64,000 nucleotides of DNA from Cellulosilyticum sp. (lineage in GTDB: Bacteria > Bacillota > Clostridia > Lachnospirales > Cellulosilyticaceae). Both the position numbers and the translations under genes were made by a program. The stretch is from contig JAGAVZ010000263.1 of NCBI GenBank assembly GCA_017941635.1, forward strand, positions 27,368 to 91,367. The letters are read 5' to 3'. The notes beneath the pieces are model-generated. The model saw nothing but the letters and a program-made list of their open reading frames with translations. It searched no databases and was not told the DNA's origin. Below, one piece after another: positions 57,672-64,000 of the stretch (the stretch's first letter is position 1; each line of letters begins with the position of its first letter).

Positions 57672-58062
57672 TTTATAAAAGCAATCATTGCATTGATATA
57701 ACAGTCAAAATCAACAAATCCAGCTAAATGCCCACCTTTAAGAGAGGTATTCACAACAGGAGAAGGATTAAGTCAATAAGGGCCTTTTTAGCACTGTCTA
57801 CAAAGGTGTGATCATCATCGGAAAGTAGTAAAAAGCACTCGTTTTCGTAAGTAATAAAATCATTAGGTGTTAGATTAAAATGATTTTTTAAATCAGCTAA
57901 TAGCGTATCCATTAGAAGTAAATGTGCATTGGTACATTGATCAAAAAATACATTTAACAAAGTACGCATTTCTTTGGCTTTTTCATCAGGCATTTCTTTG
58001 CATTTTTTCATAATACTCACTCTTAGAAGTGGTTTTAATAAAGGTAAAGGAAGAAATTTATC
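57644..58062 (-). pseudogene. Alpha/beta hydrolase remnant, frameshifted and N-terminally truncated
   Basis: On the minus strand the C-terminal part reads LPLPLLKPLLRVSIMKKCKE, then RTLLNVFFDQCTNAHLLLMD and NECFLLLSDDDHTFVDSAKK. A frameshift follows at about 57770. In the next frame it reads NPSPVVNTSLKGGHLAGFVD, then FDCYINAMIAFINERNQVS and stops at 57644. DDDHTF and GGHLAGF hold the acid and histidine of a hydrolase triad. The nucleophile half is missing: at the 5' side the frame runs into AT-rich sequence with no coding look. Confidence 0.7.
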
Positions 58063-58220
58063 TATTTTGAAAGATATAAATAAAATGATAATAATATAAA
58101 TATATAAAGCTATATAATGGACTTGTAGTATAATAAAGAATAGATGGAATATGCATTGAATAGTAGAAGTTATACACCGAAGTGGCGTTATTGCACAAGA
58201 AGAATAGGGAGGCAAATTTT

Positions 58221-58877
58221 TTGGAAAAAGTAATTGTATTTGATATGGATGGTATATTATTTGATACAGAAAATTTATATATACAGTGCTGGAGCCAGGC
58301 GGCTAAAGAAGCACAGGTTGAAAATATTGTACCTGTATTAAGAGAATGTATAGGGACTAATGAAACAAGAACCAGAGAAATTATAAAATTCCATTACGGA
58401 GAAGATTTTGACTTGGATTATTATCATACAAAGGCAAGAGCAAATTTCTCAAAATATATAGAGGATTATGGCATGCCAATGAAATCAGGGGTACATGAGC
58501 TATTATCTTATTTAAAAGAAGAAGGCTATAGAATTGGGCTTGCTTCTTCAACAAAACTGGAATCAGTTAAAGCACATTTAAAAAGGGCAGGTATTGACCA
58601 CTATTTTGAGGTGCTTGTGGGTGGAGATATGGTTAAAGAAAGTAAGCCGAATCCTGAAATTTATCTAATTGCATGCAATCAGCTAGGGGCTAAACCAGAA
58701 GAAACTATTGCTATAGAAGATTCATTAAACGGCATTCGTGCAGCTTTTAGCGCAGGCATGAAACCTATTATGGTACCAGACCTTATAGAGCCTACTAAAG
58801 AAATAGAAGCAATGCTTTACAAGAAATTAGATTCTTTAATTGCTGTTAAAGAATTTTTGATGACACATACAATTTAA
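58221..58877 (+). CDS. HAD-family phosphatase/phosphoglucomutase-like
   Basis: The 218-residue protein starts at a TTG, because GGGAGG (58207-58212) is spaced 8 nt from it. An upstream GTG frame to 58182 has no ribosome site. Motif I is FDMDGILFDTE (Asp8, Asp10), motif II is GLASSTKLESVKAHLKR, motif III includes KESKPNPEIYL, and motif IV is AIEDSLNGIRAAFSAGM. The helical cap is of the beta-phosphoglucomutase/phosphoglycolate type. It removes or moves phosphate on a small sugar phosphate; the substrate is not determined. The serS T-box follows. Confidence 0.9.
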   Translation: MEKVIVFDMDGILFDTENLYIQCWSQAAKEAQVENIVPVLRECIGTNETRTREIIKFHYGEDFDLDYYHTKARANFSKYIEDYGMPMKSGVHELLSYLKEEGYRIGLASSTKLESVKAHLKRAGIDHYFEVLVGGDMVKESKPNPEIYLIACNQLGAKPEETIAIEDSLNGIRAAFSAGMKPIMVPDLIEPTKEIEAMLYKKLDSLIAVKEFLMTHTI

Positions 58878-58894
58878 TGCTTTAAACATAAAGC

Positions 58895-58923
58895 TTGCAT
58901 TTCATCGAAAAAGGAAATATAAT
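58895..58923 (+). promoter_or_regulatory. serS promoter
   Basis: TTGCAT (58895-58900) and TATAAT (58918-58923) are 17 bp apart and lie just upstream of the T-box leader. Confidence 0.7.
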
Positions 58924-58939
58924 AAAGAAAATGTAAAAA

Positions 58940-59273
58940 ATGATACGGAAAAATAGGCGTTTGACAAAAGCTACGATTTATAAATTTCTTCAGAGAGCCG
59001 ATGGTTGGTGAGAATCGGTGAAAGGTTAAATCTTTCCACTTTTGGAGCTGTCGGTGATGAATCGAAAGGTTGGTACCCTTTATCATACTTATGAAGTGGT
59101 CAATTTAAGGATTGAAGCTTAGATGATTTTTTTGTGATGTTTTCTGATAGATTATACGATTATAAAACATCACGAAGAAGTATGTTATTAAGTTTGAATA
59201 GAATTGGCAATTTGGGTGGCAACACGGAATCCTTTCGTCCCATATGTAAATATGGGGCGAAAGGATTTTTTTG
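58940..59273 (+). promoter_or_regulatory. Serine T-box leader of serS
   Basis: The conserved T-box TGGGTGGCAACACGG is at 59213-59227 and the AG-bulge CAGAGAGCC is near 58990. A Stem I apical-loop region follows it (GATGGTTGGTGAGAATCGGT). The terminator (59228-59272, AATCCTTTCG..CGAAAGGATT plus seven Ts) can be replaced by an antiterminator using the T-box. A GAA-TCG context at 59059-59064 makes UCG (serine) my best candidate specifier codon; AGC in GGAGCTG is an alternative. Uncharged tRNA-Ser would switch on serS. Confidence 0.9.
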
Positions 59274-59359
59274 TTATATACCTTGTTGGTCTGTATAATT
59301 TTTTATAACTTAACAAAGCTTACAAATAGAGTGTAAGGAAATAAACTAGGAGGCAAATT

Positions 59360-60646
59360 ATGTTAGATATTAAATTTGTTAGAGAAAATCCAGAAATCGT
59401 AAAACAAAACATTAAAAACAAATTCCAAGATAGAAAACTTCCATTAGTAGATGAAGTTATTGCGCTTGATATTGAAAACAGAAATGTAAAACAAGAAGCT
59501 GAAAAGTTAAGAGCTGACCGTAACAGGATTTCTAAACAAATCGGTGCACTTATGGCACAAGGTAAAAGAGAAGAAGCTGAAGAAGTGAAAAAACAAGTAA
59601 CTGCAGAATCAGCTCGTCTTGAAGAATTATCAGCTAAAGAAGCAGAGCTTGAAGAAAAAATCAAAAAAATAATGATGACAATTCCAAACATCATTGACCC
59701 ATCTGTACCAATTGGTAAAGATGATAGCGAAAACGTAGAAGTGCAAAAATATGGTGAACCAGTGGTTCCTGATTTTGAAATTCCATACCATGCAGAAATC
59801 ATGGAAAGCTTTGATGGTTTAGACCTTGATAGCGCTAGAAAAGTAGCTGGTAATGGTTTCTACTACTTAATGGGAGATATCGCTAGACTTCACTCAGCAG
59901 TTATTTCTTATGCTAGAGATTTCATGATTGATAGAGGATTCACATACTGTATCCCTCCATATATGATTCGTAGCAACGTTGTTACTGGTGTAATGAGTTT
60001 CGATGAAATGGAAGCTATGATGTACAAAATCGAAGGTGAAGACTTATACCTTATCGGTACAAGTGAGCACTCAATGATTGGTAAATTTATTGATACAATT
60101 CTTCCAGAAGCTTCTTTACCACACACACTTACAAGCTACTCTCCATGTTTTAGAAAAGAAAAAGGTGCGCACGGTATTGAAGAAAGAGGTGTATACCGTA
60201 TTCACCAATTCGAAAAACAAGAAATGATTGTTGTATGTAAACCAGAAGATAGCCCAATGTGGTTCGAGAAATTATGGCAAAATACAGTAGACTTATTCCG
60301 CTCATTAGATATTCCAGTAAGAACACTTGAATGTTGTTCAGGGGACCTTGCAGACCTTAAAGTAAAATCTATTGACGTAGAAGCATGGTCTCCAAGACAG
60401 AAAAAATACTTTGAAATCGGAAGCTGTTCTAACTTAGGTGACGCTCAAGCAAGACGTCTTAAAATCCGTGTAAACGGCGCAGATGGACAAAAGTACTTTG
60501 CTCACACATTAAACAACACAGTAGTTGCACCACCAAGAATGCTTATCGCTTTCTTAGAAAACAACTTAAATGCAGATGGAACAGTTAGCATTCCAGAAGC
60601 ACTTAGACCATATATGGGCGGAAAAGAATTCATCACAACTAAATAA
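59360..60646 (+). CDS. serS: Serine--tRNA ligase
   Basis: The 428-residue class II synthetase starts MLDIKFVRENPEIVKQNIKN with the N-terminal coiled-coil arm (about 25-105) that contacts the long variable arm of tRNA-Ser. The catalytic core has GTSEHSMIGKFIDTI, motif 2 CFRKEKGAHGIEERGVYRIH and QFEKQEM, and motif 3 TVVAPPRMLIAFLENN. GGAGG sits before the ATG. It is controlled by the T-box upstream. Codons are more C-ending than in neighbours, as expected of a highly expressed gene. Confidence 0.97.
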   Translation: MLDIKFVRENPEIVKQNIKNKFQDRKLPLVDEVIALDIENRNVKQEAEKLRADRNRISKQIGALMAQGKREEAEEVKKQVTAESARLEELSAKEAELEEKIKKIMMTIPNIIDPSVPIGKDDSENVEVQKYGEPVVPDFEIPYHAEIMESFDGLDLDSARKVAGNGFYYLMGDIARLHSAVISYARDFMIDRGFTYCIPPYMIRSNVVTGVMSFDEMEAMMYKIEGEDLYLIGTSEHSMIGKFIDTILPEASLPHTLTSYSPCFRKEKGAHGIEERGVYRIHQFEKQEMIVVCKPEDSPMWFEKLWQNTVDLFRSLDIPVRTLECCSGDLADLKVKSIDVEAWSPRQKKYFEIGSCSNLGDAQARRLKIRVNGADGQKYFAHTLNNTVVAPPRMLIAFLENNLNADGTVSIPEALRPYMGGKEFITTK

Positions 60647-60660
60647 TGTATGATTTATAA

Positions 60661-60707
60661 GAAAGGTATAAGGACTTTGATAAGATAAGAGTCCTTATAC
60701 CTTTTAA
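60661..60707 (+). terminator. serS terminator
   Basis: AAAGGTATAAGGACT pairs with AGTCCTTATACCTTT around a 13-nt loop. Confidence 0.85.
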
Positions 60708-60908
60708 TTTTATATAGGAGAAATTAGTTGATTAAGACAGCATATAAAGAAGAAAATAATCTATAGAAATAGATATACTATAGAAGATGATTTATAAGGC
60801 ATAAAAGATATTTAAATAGATACACTGGATTGTCTAAGGGAAGGACTATACGTCTATAATAAACAATGCTACAATGAGAAAAAATATCAAAATAGAAATG
60901 AGGTTATT

Positions 60909-61448
60909 ATGACTAGAGGAGAACTTTATAAACTAGCAGATGCACATAGAACTGAAAATAATCAAAATTGCTTAGTGGCTTTTCAAACAGATTCAAAAAC
61001 TATGCTAACTGAAGAAAGCTTAAAGGAAATGCACAAGCTTTTAGGAGGAACAGGTGTTTATAGAACAGGGGATTTACAAAGCAAACCAATTGGAGTCATG
61101 CCACCTGAGGCAGGGGAACTTCCACGTTTAATGGGACACTTTATTAGCCAGCTTCAGATTTCAAGACAAATGTTTCATCCAATTGAATACGCTGCCATCT
61201 GTCACAAAAGAATCTTAGAGCTTTATCCATTTGAAGATAAAAATGAAGAAGTGGCATTTTTAGTATTAAATGTGCTGCTTATGCAAGGTGGCTATCGATC
61301 TATCACTATAGAAGAAGCACAAAGAGCACAGTACATTAGTAAATTACAAAAAGCACAACATCCAAGTCACCCAGATATTGATGGATTTATTACTTTTATT
61401 GCAGAGTGTGAGGTGGAGGCGCAAGGATACAATATGGACAAGTGTTAG
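60909..61448 (+). CDS. Fic-fold protein with a degenerate active site
   Basis: The 179-residue protein has Fic-like helices: FISQLQISRQMFHPIEYAAI, CHKRILELYPFEDKNEEVAF and LVLNVLLMQGGY. The canonical HPFxDGNGRxxR loop is represented by Y106-P-F-E-D-K-N-E-E-V-A-F. The catalytic histidine is tyrosine, both glycines are gone, and the two arginines are absent. AMP transfer is therefore unlikely. It may be a binding module, a regulator, or an enzyme of changed chemistry. No antitoxin-like gene or inhibitory helix motif is adjacent. AGG is the only weak ribosome site. Confidence 0.7.
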   Translation: MTRGELYKLADAHRTENNQNCLVAFQTDSKTMLTEESLKEMHKLLGGTGVYRTGDLQSKPIGVMPPEAGELPRLMGHFISQLQISRQMFHPIEYAAICHKRILELYPFEDKNEEVAFLVLNVLLMQGGYRSITIEEAQRAQYISKLQKAQHPSHPDIDGFITFIAECEVEAQGYNMDKC

Positions 61449-61514
61449 TGATTTAAAGACAAAGAGTTAGAAAAAATTAAACTAATTATGCAATGTATGA
61501 ACAAAAAACATGCA

Positions 61515-61553
61515 AAAAAGAAAATCGTTTGAATGAACGATTTTCTTTTTTTG
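61515..61553 (+). terminator. Terminator after the Fic-fold gene
   Basis: AGAAAATCGTT pairs with AACGATTTTCT and runs into seven Ts. From 61554 to 61805 there is no gene; TTTACA and TATGAA with 16 bp between lie near 61690-61720 before the symporter gene. Confidence 0.75.
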
Positions 61554-62660
61554 TATATAAAAAGTAATAAATAGATGGTTTATAAGTTTTTTTATTGTCA
61601 AATGTATATAAAGAATATTGGTTTAAAAATAAAGAATATAAAAATAAATAAATAATGAGTTGAAAAAAATTGCAAAAAGCTATATCATGTTTACATAAAG
61701 TTAAAAAATGGTATGAATTCTTACGTCTGTAAAAGACAATTTGTAAGATAAGAAAGTCATTTTCTAAAAGAAGACTAGAAAAAACATACATAGGAGGCAA
61801 GTGACATGAGTAATAGAGCAGAAGCACATAGAAAAAAGAAAATGAGTGTAACGGCGGCTATATTTATTGCACTTTTATTAGGAACAATAACAGGACTTGT
61901 ATTACATTATTGGGTACCTAGTAGTGCATTTAGAGATGCATTCTTAATAGATGGTATATTAAATGTGGTAGGTAATGGATTTATACGCGGTATGCGTATG
62001 TTGGTAGTGCCACTTGTATTTTGTTCATTAGTGTGTGGTGCTATGTCAATTGGAGATACAAAGACATTAGGTACAATTGGGGTTAAAGTAATTGGTTTCT
62101 ATATGCTGACAACAGCATTAGCTATTACATTAGCACTTGGTGTAGCTAATATCATTAATCCAGGTATGGGTGTAGATATGTCAGCCATCACAATCCAAGA
62201 AACAACCATAGCAGAGGCAAAACCAGTAGCAGATATCCTATTAGATATTATCCCAGTTAATCCGTTTGATGCGCTGGCAACAGGAAATATGCTTCAAATT
62301 ATTTTCTTTGCGTTATTAGTGGGAATCATCTTAGCAAAAAGAGGAGAAAAAGCAAAAGAAATGGGCAACCTCTTTAGTCAAGGTAATGATATCATGATGG
62401 ATATGACAATGATTGTTATGAAAGTAGCACCAATTGGTGTATTCTGCTTAATTGCAAAAACATTTGCAGTCATCGGATTTGATGGTTTCAAACCAATGTT
62501 TAAATATATTTTAGGTGTATATCTTGCACTGGGTCTTCAGTGCCTTGTAGTATACATGGGATTATTAAAAGGTTTTACAGGATTAAACCCAGTAAAGTTC
62601 ATCAAAAAGTTCTTACCAGTTATGGGATTTGCATTCTCAACAGCATCATCTAATGCTAAC

Positions 62661-62733
62661 GGGTTTACTTTTGAGGTGCAAACTATAGGAATCACACCTC
62701 AAATCACATATAAAATCACGTATAAAATCGCAC
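62661..62733. repeat. Junction element: inverted repeat plus four 12-bp-spaced hexamers
   Basis: TTTGAGGTG (from 62670) and CACCTCAAA form an inverted repeat separated by about 16 nt. AATCAC at 62690, 62702 and 62714, and AATCGC at 62726, lie at exact 12-bp steps. The stretch starts where the symporter reading frame ceases to match its family. This looks like the end of a mobile element with transposase- or recombinase-binding sites. The other end is not in the window. Confidence 0.6.
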
Positions 62734-62769
62734 AAAAAAAGAGCCATTTTAATGAAGTGGCTCTTTTTT
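62734..62769. terminator. Bidirectional terminator beside the junction
   Basis: AAAAAAGAGCCATTTT pairs with AAGTGGCTCTTTTTT with a short loop. It serves the leftward TetR gene and closes the broken symporter. Confidence 0.85.
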
Positions 62770-62824
62770 GATGCAATTTTATATTTCTGAATAATTATTA
62801 ACTTCGCATGATATTCACTAGATT

Positions 62825-63328
62825 TTACAGTTTCCTACTTTTCAGTAGCTTAGTCATTTCTTCACCTGATTCCTGCATTCCTCTTAAAAACCATTCCTCA
62901 ATCCATCCATAAATGCCATTGGCGATAAAAGCTGCAGTGTATGCACCAAGGTTTGGATACTCTGCTTTAGGACCTAAAATATCCGTAATAATATCTTTGA
63001 GGAGATAGAAAATGTCCCTGTCTCTTAGAATTAAATAAAACTCTTTATATTCTGTAATATAGGCAAACATATCTCCCAGAATATCATCTTCAATATGTTC
63101 ACTCATTTTGGCATGATTTTGGTTCCATTCATTTAATGTCAATGCCATATACTCTTTGATAATTGCCTCTTTATTATCATAATTGCGATAAAAAGAAATA
63201 CGGCTAACCTGGGCAGTAGTAGTAATTTCACTTATAGAAATATCCTTCAATTCTTTTTCTCTTAATAACATAAGTAAAGCATTGGTAATCTGTTTTTTTA
63301 CATAACTATTTTTTTTAGCATTATCCAT
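62825..63328 (-). CDS. TetR/AcrR-type transcriptional regulator
   Basis: The 167-residue protein has an N-terminal helix-turn-helix: QITNALLMLLREKELKDISI, then SEITTTAQVSRISFYRNYDN. A helical ligand domain carries EYKEFYLILRDRDIFYLLKD. It is in the TetR family (TetR_C-like unassigned). The ATG at 63328 has AGAAGGAATG before it; an upstream ATG (63364) is less likely. It is divergent from the small membrane protein and hydrolase genes, which it probably represses. All lie on the newly attached side of the symporter break. Confidence 0.85.
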   Translation of the reverse strand: MDNAKKNSYVKKQITNALLMLLREKELKDISISEITTTAQVSRISFYRNYDNKEAIIKEYMALTLNEWNQNHAKMSEHIEDDILGDMFAYITEYKEFYLILRDRDIFYLLKDIITDILGPKAEYPNLGAYTAAFIANGIYGWIEEWFLRGMQESGEEMTKLLKSRKL

Positions 63329-63463
63329 GATGTTACATTCCTTCTTGTTTTGTATCATTTTCATAGATTACTTGACTATGTAAGACTCGAATGATATATT
63401 TTGCACATATTTATGTTACATTTGTTGCATCAGTGTGTCAAATGAATTTGGGAGGATAGTATT

Positions 63464-63598
63464 ATGAATATTACAAGACAACGAATTGTTATTCTTATGA
63501 TTGTTATCGTCGTTGCTGCTATATTAGGTCGGTTGGCTGTAAGGGCTATTATAAATCTTTTGTTGGGAGGCACGATGTTTGGAGGTAATTTTCTATGA
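63464..63598 (+). CDS. Small membrane protein, 44 residues
   Basis: MNITRQRIVILMIVIVVAAI continues LGRLAVRAIINLLLGGTMFG: one long hydrophobic helix with basic flanks. GGGAGG sits before the ATG. Its stop overlaps the start of the hydrolase gene by 4 nt (ATGA). I know no named family, but similar tiny proteins precede hydrolase genes in such cassettes. Confidence 0.65.
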   Translation: MNITRQRIVILMIVIVVAAILGRLAVRAIINLLLGGTMFGGNFL

Positions 63599-64000
63599 AA
63601 AAGGATAGAAAGAAAGGAAAAAGGATGTTTATATTTATATGCATACTAGCATTTATCATTTCATTTATTGGTTCAGCAATCTTTAAAATGACGTATCAGC
63701 CTAAATGGGCTAAAAAATATTGTGTAGATTGGAATGACTCTATAGGGACAATCTATAAAGATATTTCTTATGGAGACAAAGAATCTAATAAATTTGATTT
63801 ATATGTTCCAAATGATAATTCAAAAGAAAATTATGGATTAATCGTCTACCTTCATGCAGGAGGTTTTACAACTGGAGATAAAAGTGATGATACAGCAATG
63901 CTTCAATGGTTATGTTCTAAGGGATATGTAACAGCAGGTATAAATTATACACTTCGTACTAATGAAAATAATGCAAGCGTTTATTCCCAATCGTTAGAAA
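63595..64000 (+). CDS. Membrane-anchored alpha/beta hydrolase, N-terminal part (cut by right edge)
   Basis: The visible 135 residues start MKKDRKKGKRMFIFICILAF, with a basic N-terminus and one membrane helix (about 12-30). They continue with WAKKYCVDWNDSIGTIYKD, then NKFDLYVPNDNSKENYGLIV and YLHAGGFTTGDKSDD. HAGGF corresponds to the HGGG-type oxyanion motif of hormone-sensitive-lipase-like esterases. The nucleophile and the rest lie beyond the window. It is translationally coupled to the 44-residue membrane protein and probably controlled by the divergent TetR gene. Confidence 0.85.
   Translation, partial: MKKDRKKGKRMFIFICILAFIISFIGSAIFKMTYQPKWAKKYCVDWNDSIGTIYKDISYGDKESNKFDLYVPNDNSKENYGLIVYLHAGGFTTGDKSDDTAMLQWLCSKGYVTAGINYTLRTNENNASVYSQSLE

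Larger units (their letters stand above)
61806..62771 (+). pseudogene. Dicarboxylate/amino acid:cation symporter, 3' end lost
   Basis: The frame encodes seven or so helices typical of the DAACS/GltP family: VTAAIFIALLLGTITGLVLH, GMRMLVVPLVFCSLVCGAMS, NPFDALATGNMLQIIFFALL, and AFSTASSNA near residue 280. In intact members that last segment leads into the TIPL and NMDGT substrate/cation-binding region. Here, after residue 284, it passes into unrelated sequence (GFTFEVQTIGITPQ..) and stops at 321, about 100 residues short. The essential C-terminal half is missing, so it is almost certainly inactive. GGAGG precedes the ATG at 61806. The break coincides with the repeat-bearing junction at 62661. 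Confidence 0.85.

Noticed and set aside
62670..62733. 12-bp-phased hexamers as a replication-origin iteron array
   Set aside because: Only four copies, and no DnaA box, replication gene or AT-rich unwinding region beside them; the position at a gene breakpoint fits an element end better.

Overview
The window is AT-rich, densely coding DNA from a low-GC Firmicute, most likely an anaerobic, motile, plant-fibre-degrading clostridium (Lachnospiraceae/Cellulosilyticum-like). This placement is inference from gene content and was not tested by a search. The supporting content is a biotin-dependent Na+-pumping decarboxylase operon, GH43 and CE2-type enzymes for xylan side chains, several chemoreceptors, a serine T-box, strong GGAGG ribosome binding sites, and intrinsic terminators after nearly every gene. 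No rRNA, tRNA, CRISPR array or intact transposase was found.

Layout. 1-3.5 kb: the 5' part of a glutamine synthetase gene (leftward, cut by the window edge), divergent from gdhA, which has a strong promoter followed at once by a terminator-like hairpin; then a CarD-like regulator. 4.2-7.5 kb: a chemoreceptor overlapping a lipoprotein sugar-binding protein that has no transporter beside it. 7.8-14.1 kb: a beta-lactamase-fold hydrolase, a fused homocysteine methyltransferase/MTHF reductase, metY and an aldo/keto reductase, with a decayed chemoreceptor tail. 14.5-17.4 kb: PadR regulator plus EFR1-type flavo-ferredoxin protein behind a promoter with two matching operators, and a CE2-like esterase. 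17.5-20.9 kb: leftward oadG-bccp-oadB-oadA. 21.3-26.2 kb: a K+/H+ antiporter, an unknown protein, and two COG0523-type GTPases (one with a His/Cys repeat, one fused to a DUF1980-like domain). 26.3-31.5 kb: a chloramphenicol acetyltransferase, a histidine kinase that has lost its membrane part and response regulator, and an ABC/FtsX exporter. 31.6-33.7 kb: a FIST sensor plus soluble chemoreceptor. 33.9-39.4 kb: GH43 enzyme, small unknown proteins, pepT, a decayed radical SAM gene, a small membrane protein, and a 49-residue protein built from a duplicated motif. 39.7-48.2 kb: a secreted stalk-domain protein, gpsA, a metallo-beta-lactamase-fold protein, glgA, another chemoreceptor, and two decayed FtsX-permease fragments. 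48.3-52.6 kb: dCMP deaminase and class Ia ribonucleotide reductase (nrdA, nrdB). 52.8-57.6 kb: DUF2225, AIM24, YjdM/PhnA and a U32 peptidase pair. 57.6-61.4 kb: a frameshifted hydrolase remnant, a HAD phosphatase, T-box-controlled serS, and a Fic-fold protein with a ruined active site. 61.8-64 kb: a dicarboxylate symporter cut short at a junction carrying an inverted repeat and four hexamers at exact 12-bp spacing, then TetR, a tiny membrane protein and a membrane-anchored hydrolase running off the window.

How the genes work together. Nitrogen assimilation (GS/GDH), methionine synthesis (metY plus the methyltransferase/reductase fusion), Na+ energetics (oad operon plus cation antiporter), storage polysaccharide (glgA) and hemicellulose side-chain removal (GH43, CE2) form the metabolic core. 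Chemotaxis is heavily represented, and two chemoreceptors sit in two-gene units with what look like their own ligand-capture proteins (a sugar-binding lipoprotein and a FIST protein). Many gene remnants show active reductive decay between intact genes.
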